Part shown: piece after piece, positions 46,401 to 52,866 of the stretch
How the letters are laid out: every line of letters begins with the position of its first letter
Numbering within the stretch: position 1 is the stretch's first letter
Origin: Agromyces sp. S2-1-8
GTDB taxonomy: Bacteria > Actinomycetota > Actinomycetes > Actinomycetales > Microbacteriaceae
Assembly: GCF_021129215.1 (NCBI RefSeq)
Contig: NZ_JAJOLP010000001.1
Location: forward strand, 1,798,001 to 1,862,000
DNA: 64,000 nt
Direction of reading: 5' to 3'
Translations under genes and position numbers: made by a program
Notes under the pieces: generated by a model
The model's database searches: none
Told to the model about the DNA's origin: nothing
What the model saw: only the letters and a program-made list of their open reading frames with translations

Positions 46401-46898
46401 GCGTGCCGACTGGCGCGCCCCGCGGCGGGTGATCCGTTCGCGGAGCTCGAACTGCAGCGCGAGCGGCTGCCGCGGCGCGGCCTCGACGCCGGTCGCGGTC
46501 GCGGTCGCCGTGAGCGCGTTGAGCGCCGTGCGCCACTCGGGCTCTGCCGGATCGACGGGGGACGCGGGCGCCGGCGGCGCCTCGTCGAGGCGATGGCGCT
46601 CGCCGGAGGCGAGGAGCACGGCCGCGACGTGCTTGCAGTTGCGCGAGACCGGGCAGGTGCAGGTGCCGGAGAGGATCGTAGTGCGGCCGGGGACGCCGAG
46701 GTCGAGGCGGACCTCCACCCGGTACGGCGCCGTCGCGGTGCCGTCGACGGCTGCCGAGAGACGGAAGCCCGAGGCATCCCAGGCGAGGTGCCGGACCGCG
46801 CCCGCGCGCTCGACCGTGCGCCCGCGACTGAGACTCAACGGCCCGACGAATCGGGCGATCGCGAGCTCCTCGACGAGCGGGTAGGAATCGGAGGGCAT
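43482..46898 (-). CDS. SWIM-zinc-finger SNF2/RapA-like helicase
   Basis: The 1138-residue ATPase has an N-terminal SWIM zinc finger (Cys80, Cys82, Cys88, His90 in [11 protein letters not shown]) and a middle bacterial SNF2-associated region (about 130-620). The SNF2 core has [13 protein letters not shown] (about 700), [11 protein letters not shown] (about 800), [11 protein letters not shown], a C-terminal helicase domain with YLDGATRRR and [21 protein letters not shown]. It should move on double-stranded DNA, but its targets are not known. Possible leaderless start from GACGAT 6 nt upstream. Confidence 0.94.
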   Translation of the reverse strand: [1138 protein letters not shown]

Positions 46899-46904
46899 CC
46901 GTCT

Positions 46905-46910
46905 ATCGTC
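46905..46910 (-). promoter_or_regulatory. Putative -10 element of the SNF2 gene
   Basis: GACGAT on the minus strand lies 6 nt before the ATG at 46898. Confidence 0.3.
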
Positions 46911-46946
46911 GCATCACGACGATGCCCTGCGCACACCGGACGGCGC

Positions 46947-47219
46947 TCAGGTCCAGTCGACGGCGTGCATCCAGCCGGCGATGTACGCGCGCTGGTTCTC
47001 GTCGAGGTGCACGCCGATGCGCGGCGCCGGGCCCACGTCGAGCTCGCACAGCTCGAAGATGCGGCGGACGACGACGGCACGCAGCGGAGCCTCGAGGTTC
47101 TCGAGGATCTCGCGTCGGAGGGTGCCCTCGAGCATCGGCCACCACAGGCCGATCGGCGGCAGCGCGAAGTCGGGGTCCCGGTCACGACGATGAACGGGGC
47201 GGTCGATGATCGAACTCAT
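46947..47219 (-). CDS. Small conserved-looking protein of unknown function
   Basis: The 90-residue soluble protein has a Trp-rich middle (PIGLWWPMLEGTLRREILENL) and a C-terminal IGVHLDENQRAYIAGWMHAVDWT. A GGGAG sequence precedes the ATG. Codon use matches neighbours, which supports a real gene. No domain is recognised. It lies 48 nt upstream of the SNF2 gene in the same direction. Confidence 0.65.
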   Translation of the reverse strand: MSSIIDRPVHRRDRDPDFALPPIGLWWPMLEGTLRREILENLEAPLRAVVVRRIFELCELDVGPAPRIGVHLDENQRAYIAGWMHAVDWT

Positions 47220-47354
47220 ATCAGCTCCCTCGCGGTCGACTCGCTCATGCCGACGTCCCCGTCGGTCGCTGACGACGCTACGCGTCGGCGACGCGGCACG
47301 GCGAGGGATTGACCCCGCCGTGGGGGCGTGCTACCGCTCGTCGGCGGCCGGGTG

Positions 47355-47360
47355 CAGGAT
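47355..47360 (+). promoter_or_regulatory. Putative -10 element of the DNA ligase gene
   Basis: CAGGAT ends 6 nt before the ATG at 47367; a weak match, but at the spacing seen for other leaderless genes here. Confidence 0.25.
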
Positions 47361-47366
47361 GGTCGA

Positions 47367-48443
47367 ATGGATCTCCCGGTGATGCCGCCCGTCGCTCCCA
47401 TGCTCGCCAAGTCGGTGAAGGAGATCCCCGATGTCGGGCACGTCGAACCGAAGTGGGACGGCTTCCGCACGATCGTGTTCAAGGACGGCGACGAGGTCGA
47501 GCTCGGCAGCCGCAACGAGAAGCCGATGACCCGCTACTTCCCCGAGCTCATCGAGGCGCTGCGGCGCGAGCTCCCCGACCGGTGCGTCGTCGACGGCGAG
47601 ATCGTGCTCGTGCGGGGCGGCCGGCTCGACTTCGACGCGCTGCAGCAGCGCATCCACCCCGCGGCGAGCCGGGTGAAGCTGCTGGCGGAGGAGACCCCGG
47701 CCTCGTTCGTCGCGTTCGACCTGCTCGCGCTCGGCGACGACGACCTGACCGGCACGCCGTTCGGCGAGCGGCGTCGGCGGCTCGAACAGGCGCTCGCCGA
47801 GGCATCCGACCCCGTGTTCGTGACGCCGGCGACGGCCGACCTCGACGTCGCCCGCGACTGGTTCACGCGCTTCGAGGGTGCCGGGCTCGACGGGGTCGTC
47901 GCCAAGCCGCTCGAGGGCGCGTACCTGCCCGACAAGCGCGCGATGTTCAAGATCAAGCACGAGCGCACGGCCGACTGCGTCGTCGCCGGGTACCGGTGGC
48001 ACAAGTCGGGCGACGTCGTCGGGTCGCTCCTGCTCGGGCTGTACGGCGACGACGGGCGGCTGCACCACGTCGGCGTGGTGGCCGCGTTCTCGATGGCCCG
48101 TCGCGCCGAGCTCGTCGCCGAGCTCGCACCGCTCGTCCCCACCGACCTGTCCGACCACCCGTGGGGAGAATGGGCCGAGGCCCAGGCGCATGCGACGACC
48201 CGCATGCCGGGAGCGGTGAGCCGGTGGAGCGCCGGCAAGGACCTCTCGTTCGTGCCGCTGCGGCCCGAACGCGTCGTGGAGGTCGCGTACGACCACATGG
48301 AGGGCGACCGGTTCCGGCACACGGTGCAGTTCCGCCGGTGGCGGACCGACCGCACGCCCGAGAGCTGCACGTACGCACAGCTCGAGGCGCCCGACGGGCT
48401 CGACCTCGGCGAGATCCTGCCGCTCGGTCCCGCCGAGGGTTGA
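47367..48443 (+). CDS. ligC: ATP-dependent DNA ligase, LigC type
   Basis: The 358-residue ligase has the adenylation motif with Lys29 (EPKWDGFR), motif III (VVDGEIVLV), motif IV (GLDGVVAKPL), motif V (AMFKIKHERTADCVVAG) and a C-terminal OB fold ending SCTYAQLEAP. The size fits stand-alone LigC, which lacks the polymerase and phosphoesterase domains of LigD. LigC-type enzymes act in NHEJ backup or base-excision repair. No Ku gene is adjacent. Confidence 0.93.
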   Translation: MDLPVMPPVAPMLAKSVKEIPDVGHVEPKWDGFRTIVFKDGDEVELGSRNEKPMTRYFPELIEALRRELPDRCVVDGEIVLVRGGRLDFDALQQRIHPAASRVKLLAEETPASFVAFDLLALGDDDLTGTPFGERRRRLEQALAEASDPVFVTPATADLDVARDWFTRFEGAGLDGVVAKPLEGAYLPDKRAMFKIKHERTADCVVAGYRWHKSGDVVGSLLLGLYGDDGRLHHVGVVAAFSMARRAELVAELAPLVPTDLSDHPWGEWAEAQAHATTRMPGAVSRWSAGKDLSFVPLRPERVVEVAYDHMEGDRFRHTVQFRRWRTDRTPESCTYAQLEAPDGLDLGEILPLGPAEG

Positions 48444-48473
48444 AGAGGCGCGGAGCGAGGTCTCGAACCAGGG

Positions 48474-48992
48474 TCAGAGCACCGCGCGAAGACCCGCCGA
48501 CATCGCCGTGTGGTGCTCGAACACGAGGTTCGTCTCGGTGAGGGCGACGGCCGGGTTCGCCGAGAGGTTCTTCAGCACGAACTGGCGGACGTGGTCGCTG
48601 TCGCGTACCCGCACGTGGATGAGGAAGTCCTCCGTGCCGCCGAGGAAGAAGAGCTGGGCGACCTCGGGCTCGCGTCGCAGGTCGTCCGAGATCTGCTCCA
48701 TGAGGTGCCTCGCTCCGGGTCGGATGCGCACGCTCACGAGCGCCTGCAGGTGGTAGCCGAGCGCGGCCGGGGAGATCTCGGCCGTGTAGCGCACGATGAC
48801 GCCCCGCTCGCGCAGCGAGCGCACGCGGGCGAGGCAGGTCGACGGCGAGACGCCGACGGCGCGGGCGAGCTCGACGTTCGGGATGCGGGCGTTCTCGTGG
48901 AGGAGTGCGATGATCTGCCGGTCGATCGCGTCGAGTGCGACCGCCGTGGGGTCGGACCCCGGGGCGCTGATCTGCGGTGCATCGGTCATCAT
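48474..48992 (-). CDS. Lrp/AsnC-family regulator of alanine dehydrogenase (AldR-like)
   Basis: The 172-residue protein has an N-terminal HTH (LDAIDRQIIALLHENARIPNVELARAVGVSPSTCLARVRSLRERGVI) and a C-terminal RAM ligand-binding domain (LVSVRIRPGARHLMEQ...GGTEDFLIHVRVRD). It is divergent from ald, as aldR is in mycobacteria, so it probably activates or represses ald in response to alanine. GAAAGGCGG precedes two adjacent ATGs; either could be used (48992 or 48989). Confidence 0.9.
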   Translation of the reverse strand: MMTDAPQISAPGSDPTAVALDAIDRQIIALLHENARIPNVELARAVGVSPSTCLARVRSLRERGVIVRYTAEISPAALGYHLQALVSVRIRPGARHLMEQISDDLRREPEVAQLFFLGGTEDFLIHVRVRDSDHVRQFVLKNLSANPAVALTETNLVFEHHTAMSAGLRAVL

Positions 48993-49118
48993 GCGACCGC
49001 CTTTCGAACGAACGAACAGGATTGGTCGATGATACCGAATTTTCCACGGTGGTTCTTTCTCGGCGACGAACAACCGGCGATGATATGAGGAACACCCCAC
49101 ACACCATTCGGAGCCAAC

Positions 49119-50216
49119 ATGCGCATCGGCGTGCCTGCTGAGATCAAGAACAACGAATTCCGCGTCGCGATGAACCCCGCCGGCGTGCACGCGCTCACGC
49201 AGCGCGGGCACTCGGTCGCGATCGAGGCCGGCGCCGGCCTCGGCGCGGGCTACACCGACGCCGAGTACACCGAGGCCGGTGCCTCGATCGTCGCCACCGC
49301 CGCCGAGGCGTGGTCGGCCGAGCTCGTGCTGAAGGTCAAGGAGCCGATCGCGAGCGAGTACGGCTACCTCCGCGACGACCTCACGCTCTTCACCTACCTC
49401 CACCTCGCGGCCGACCTGCCGCTGACGAAGGCCATCCTCGACTCGGGCGTCACCGCGATCGCCTACGAGACCGTGCAGCTCGCCGACCGCTCACTGCCGC
49501 TGCTCACCCCCATGAGCGAGGTCGCCGGCCGGCTCGCCCCGCAGGTCGGCGCCGCCGAGCTGCACGCCTCCAAGGGCGGCCGCGGCGTGCTGCTCGCGGG
49601 CGTGCCCGGCACCGCCCCCGCCAACGTCGTCGTCATCGGCGGCGGCGTCGCGGGCGAGCAGGCTGCGGCGACCGCGCTCGGCCTCGGCGCCGACGTCACC
49701 GTGTTCGACATCTCGCTGCCGAAGCTGCGCGAGATCGACGGCCGCTACCACGGCCGCATCAAGACGATGTCCTCGTCGTCGTACGAGATCGCCCGCGCGC
49801 TGAAGACCGCCGACCTCGTTGTCGGCGCCGTGCTCATCCCGGGTGCGGCCGCGCCGAAGGTCGTCACCGACGAGATGGTCGCCACGATGAAGCCGGGCGC
49901 GGTGCTCGTCGACATCGCGATCGACCAGGGCGGCTGCTTCGAGGGCTCGCGCCCGACCACGCACGCCGAGCCGACCTTCAAGGTGCACGACGCGATCTAC
50001 TACTGCGTCGCGAACATGCCCGGTGCGGTGCCGGCGACCTCGGCGCCCGCGCTCATCAATGCGACGCTCCCGTACGCGCTGAAGATCGCCGACCTCGGCT
50101 GGGAGGCGGCCCTCGACGCCGACCCGGCGCTCGCCAAGGGCCTCAACGCCACCGCAGGCAAGCTCACCAACGAGCCGGTGGCCCTGGCGCACGGTCTCGA
50201 GTACTCGGCTCGCTGA
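49119..50216 (+). CDS. ald: Alanine dehydrogenase
   Basis: The 365-residue NAD-dependent enzyme interconverts alanine and pyruvate plus ammonia. It has the N-terminal MRIGVPAEIKNNEFRVAMNPAGV, the substrate Lys in VLKVKEP, the catalytic His in FTYLHLAADLPLT, the NAD-binding VVVIGGGVAGEQAA and the C-terminal NMPGAVPATSAPALINATLPYAL. The less GC-rich 126-nt gap to the Lrp-type regulator holds the divergent control region. Confidence 0.96.
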   Translation: MRIGVPAEIKNNEFRVAMNPAGVHALTQRGHSVAIEAGAGLGAGYTDAEYTEAGASIVATAAEAWSAELVLKVKEPIASEYGYLRDDLTLFTYLHLAADLPLTKAILDSGVTAIAYETVQLADRSLPLLTPMSEVAGRLAPQVGAAELHASKGGRGVLLAGVPGTAPANVVVIGGGVAGEQAAATALGLGADVTVFDISLPKLREIDGRYHGRIKTMSSSSYEIARALKTADLVVGAVLIPGAAAPKVVTDEMVATMKPGAVLVDIAIDQGGCFEGSRPTTHAEPTFKVHDAIYYCVANMPGAVPATSAPALINATLPYALKIADLGWEAALDADPALAKGLNATAGKLTNEPVALAHGLEYSAR

Positions 50217-50226
50217 GCCGCTCGAT

Positions 50227-50254
50227 CGTGGGTGCCTCGGCCGAGGCACCCACG
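50227..50254 (+). terminator. ald terminator
   Basis: A perfect 28-nt palindrome (arm CGTGGGTGCCTCGG) begins 10 nt after the ald stop. Confidence 0.65.
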
Positions 50255-50265
50255 CGCTCGATCGT

Positions 50266-50351
50266 CACCCCTCGCAGCCGATCGGCCGCCACTGCACAGG
50301 CGGCCGCGAGGGGTGCGCACCGTTGCGACCCGCGTGCTCCCACGCGGGTCG
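50266..50351. other. Two consecutive strong hairpins between ald and the CsoR-family gene
   Basis: Hairpin A (50266-50315) has a 10-bp outer and a 7-bp inner stem. Hairpin B (50326-50351) has an 11-bp perfect stem with a 4-nt loop. They stand between the ald palindrome and the 50356-50392 hairpin, giving four structures in 170 nt. Confidence 0.6.
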
Positions 50352-50355
50352 TGAC

Positions 50356-50392
50356 CGGATGCCCCGCCCGCGACCCGCGGGCGGGGCATCCG
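50356..50392. terminator. Terminator of the CstR-rhodanese-CoADR operon
   Basis: A perfect 16-bp stem (starting CGGATGCCCCGCCCGC) with a 5-nt loop, 5 nt beyond the stop of the CsoR-family gene. Confidence 0.7.
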
Positions 50393-50397
50393 TCGTC

Positions 50398-50694
50398 TCA
50401 GGCGAGGCTGAGGAAGAGCCGTTCGAGCTCGTCGATCCCGATCCGTCCGCTCGCGGGCTCGTCCGATCCCTCGGCTGGACGGGGCTCGGCCTCGTCGGCG
50501 AGGCACTCGCGCAGCGCCGCAGAGATGATCGCGAAGCCCGCCTTGTCGAGTGCGCTCGAGACCGTCGCGAGCCGGGTCACGACGGTGCGGCAGTCGGCAC
50601 CGGACTCGACGGCCTCGATCACCGCGGTGAGCTGCCCGCGTGCGCGCTTCAGCCGGTTCGCGATGCGCCGCTGCTCCTCGAGGGCGGTGCTCAC
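50398..50694 (-). CDS. cstR: CsoR/CstR-family repressor, persulfide-sensing type
   Basis: The 98-residue all-helical repressor has the DUF156 helices (RIANRLKRARGQLTAVIEAVESGADCRTVV). Cys35 and Cys64 match the two cysteines of CsoR, but residue 60, where copper sensors have a metal-binding His, is Ala. This is the pattern of CstR-like proteins that form a sulfur bridge between the two cysteines. Its operon partners (rhodanese, CoA-disulfide reductase-rhodanese) are sulfur-handling genes. The GTG start overlaps the rhodanese stop. Confidence 0.83.
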   Translation of the reverse strand: MSTALEEQRRIANRLKRARGQLTAVIEAVESGADCRTVVTRLATVSSALDKAGFAIISAALRECLADEAEPRPAEGSDEPASGRIGIDELERLFLSLA

Positions 50695-50999
50695 GATGCG
50701 CCGCCGAGCTCGACGGGCAGGCCCTCGCGGTACCAGCCGACGATGCCGCCGTCGATGTTGACGGCGTCGAACCCGTGCTGCTCGAGGTAGACGACCGCCT
50801 GCGCGCTGCGGCCGCCCACGTGGCACAGCACGTACACCGTGCGGTCGCGCGGCACCTCGTCGAGGCGGGCCACCAGCTCGCCGAGCGGGATGTGGTGGGC
50901 GCCGTCGATGCGCGCCTGGGCGACTTCGGCCTCGTCGCGCACGTCGATGAGGTAGGCGTCGTCGGTGGCGTGCACCTCGGCGGGGGAGAGGGATCGCAT
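50691..50999 (-). CDS. Single-domain rhodanese sulfurtransferase
   Basis: The 102-residue rhodanese domain has YLIDVRDEAEVAQARIDGAHHIPL and the persulfide-carrying Cys59 in VYVLCHVGGRSAQA. GAAGGAG stands before the ATG. It lies between the CoA-disulfide reductase and the CstR-like repressor, with a 4-nt overlap to the latter. Confidence 0.92.
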   Translation of the reverse strand: MRSLSPAEVHATDDAYLIDVRDEAEVAQARIDGAHHIPLGELVARLDEVPRDRTVYVLCHVGGRSAQAVVYLEQHGFDAVNIDGGIVGWYREGLPVELGGAS

Positions 51000-51028
51000 T
51001 CGGGCTCCTTCGTCAGCGGATGGGTCGG

Positions 51029-52759
51029 TCAGGCGGCGCGTTCGCCGTCTGCGGGGTCGGATGCCGCAGCCGCGGCGAGTTCGCGGGCGCGCATGCCGTC
51101 GCGCCAGGTGAGGAAGCCGCCGTCGAGGTTCACGACGTCGTGGCCGAGACCGGCGAGCAGCCGGGCGGCGGTGTGCGCGCCCTGCCCCACCCGGCAGTGC
51201 ACGACGATCCGCCGGCCGGCGAACTCGGCGTGGCGTTCGCGCAGCGCTTCGACGGGGATCCAGGTTGCGCCGGGGATGCGCCCCTCGTCGAGCTGCGTCT
51301 CGGCACGCACGTCGATGAGTACGGCGCCGCGTGCGAGCTCGTCGTCGAGCTCGTGCCATTGGACGACCCGGTCCTCGCCGCTCGCGAGGTTGCCCGCGAT
51401 GTAGCCGAGCTGGTTGATCGGGTCCTTCGCGTGCCCGTACTGGGGTGCGTAGGCGAGCTCGAGGTCGGCGAGCTCGGAGGCGGTGAGTCCGGTCGCGATC
51501 GCGGTGGCGATGACGTCGATGCGCTTGTCGACGCCGTCGGTGCCGACGCCCTGGGCGCCGACGATGAGGTCGGTGGCGGCGTCGACGACGAGCTTCAGCG
51601 ACATGGGTGCGGCGCCGGGGTAGTAGCCGGCGTGCGAGGCGGGATGGGAGTGCACGATCCGCACCGCCCGGCCGCGTTCGCGCGCACGCCGTTCGCTCCA
51701 GCCGGTCGAGGCGACGGTGAGTCCTGCGGCGTCGACGATCGCGGTGCCGAGGGCGGGGCGGGCGGGTCGTGGTGCGCCGGCGATGACGTCGGCGACGGCG
51801 CGGCCGTGCCGGTTCGCGAGGCCCGCGAGGGGTGCGAGCCGCGACGATCCGTCGATCGCGTCGCGCTGCTCGACGACGTCGCCGACGGCGAAGATCGACG
51901 GGTCGCTCGTGCGGTGATCGTGGTCGACGACGATGCCCCCGGAGGGGCCGGTCGCGAGGCCCGCGGCGACGGCGAGGACCGATTCGGGGCGCACGCCCAT
52001 CGCCGCGAACACGATGCCGGCGTGCAGTCGGGTGCCGTCGTCGAGCTCGACGTGGTCGTGGGCGACGCGCCGCACGTCGCGGCCGAGCTCGATGCCGATG
52101 CCGCGCCGGGCGAGATGGTCGGCGACGGGCGCCGCCATCTCGGGGTCCAGACCGCCGAGCACCTGCTCGCCGCGCTGCACGAGCGTCGTCGCGACGCCGC
52201 GCCGCACGAGGTTGTCGGCGAGCTCGATGCCGATGTACCCGCCGCCGATGACGACGGCCGGGCCGGCATCGCCGACCGAGGCGAGGGCGGCCATGATGCC
52301 GTCGAGGTCGTCGAGCGTGCGCAGCACGTGGATCGGGGCGTCGTCGTCGACGTCGTCGGGGCGCCTCGGTGCGGCCCCCGTCGCGAGCACGAGTTCGTCG
52401 TACGCGATCGACGCGACGCTCCCGCTCGCGAGGTCGCGCACCGAGACCGTCTTCGCGGCGGGGTCGACGGCCACCGCCTCGTGGCGCACCCGCGCATCGA
52501 TGCGGAAGCGCTCGGCGAGCCGCTCGGGCGTCTGCAGGGCGAGGTCGTCGCGTTCGGCGATGACGCCGGAGACGTGGTACGGCAGGCCGCAGTTCGCGAA
52601 CGAGACGGCGCCGCTCCGTTCGAGCACGATGATCTCGCGCTCCTCGTCGAGCCGGCGCAGGCGGGTCGCGGCCGACATGCCGCCGGCGACGCCGCCGATG
52701 ATGACGGTGACGGGCGGGCGGATGGCCGAGCTGGGGTCGCGGGTGGGGATCAGGCGCAC
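51029..52759 (-). CDS. CoA-disulfide/CoA-persulfide reductase with C-terminal rhodanese domain
   Basis: The 576-residue flavoprotein has an FAD motif (VIIGGVAGGMSAATRLRR), the single active-site Cys57 in SFANCGLPY, an NAD(P)H-binding GGGYIGIELADNL, a DPSIFAVGDVVE FAD motif and a dimerisation domain. The rhodanese domain (about 470-560) has Cys522 in VVHCRVGQGAH. Such fusions reduce CoA persulfides and polysulfides. The GTG at 52759 lies 6 nt after a TAGGGT -10 hexamer, so it is predicted leaderless, with an operator just upstream. Confidence 0.92.
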   Translation of the reverse strand: MRLIPTRDPSSAIRPPVTVIIGGVAGGMSAATRLRRLDEEREIIVLERSGAVSFANCGLPYHVSGVIAERDDLALQTPERLAERFRIDARVRHEAVAVDPAAKTVSVRDLASGSVASIAYDELVLATGAAPRRPDDVDDDAPIHVLRTLDDLDGIMAALASVGDAGPAVVIGGGYIGIELADNLVRRGVATTLVQRGEQVLGGLDPEMAAPVADHLARRGIGIELGRDVRRVAHDHVELDDGTRLHAGIVFAAMGVRPESVLAVAAGLATGPSGGIVVDHDHRTSDPSIFAVGDVVEQRDAIDGSSRLAPLAGLANRHGRAVADVIAGAPRPARPALGTAIVDAAGLTVASTGWSERRARERGRAVRIVHSHPASHAGYYPGAAPMSLKLVVDAATDLIVGAQGVGTDGVDKRIDVIATAIATGLTASELADLELAYAPQYGHAKDPINQLGYIAGNLASGEDRVVQWHELDDELARGAVLIDVRAETQLDEGRIPGATWIPVEALRERHAEFAGRRIVVHCRVGQGAHTAARLLAGLGHDVVNLDGGFLTWRDGMRARELAAAAASDPADGERAA

Positions 52760-52765
52760 TCGACG

Positions 52766-52771
52766 ACCCTA
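52766..52771 (-). promoter_or_regulatory. -10 element of the CoADR operon (leaderless start)
   Basis: TAGGGT on the minus strand lies 6 nt before the GTG at 52759, next to the CsoR-type operator. Confidence 0.5.
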
Positions 52772-52777
52772 GCATGT

Positions 52778-52792
52778 ATACCCATGGGGTAT
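52778..52792. promoter_or_regulatory. CsoR/CstR-type operator
   Basis: A perfect inverted repeat ATACCC-ATG-GGGTAT, the G-tract form bound by CsoR-family repressors, lies in the spacer region just upstream of the operon's -10. The last gene of the operon encodes the matching repressor. Confidence 0.75.
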
Positions 52793-52854
52793 CCGGGAAC
52801 CAGCTGAACGGGGCCGACCGCGGCGATGCTCCGAGGATTTCGCGCGTTTCGTCT

Positions 52855-52860
52855 TAGGGT
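52855..52860 (+). promoter_or_regulatory. -10 element of the large helicase-like gene (leaderless start)
   Basis: TAGGGT ends 6 nt before the GTG at 52867, mirroring the divergent CoADR promoter. Confidence 0.45.
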
Positions 52861-52866
52861 GTCGGT

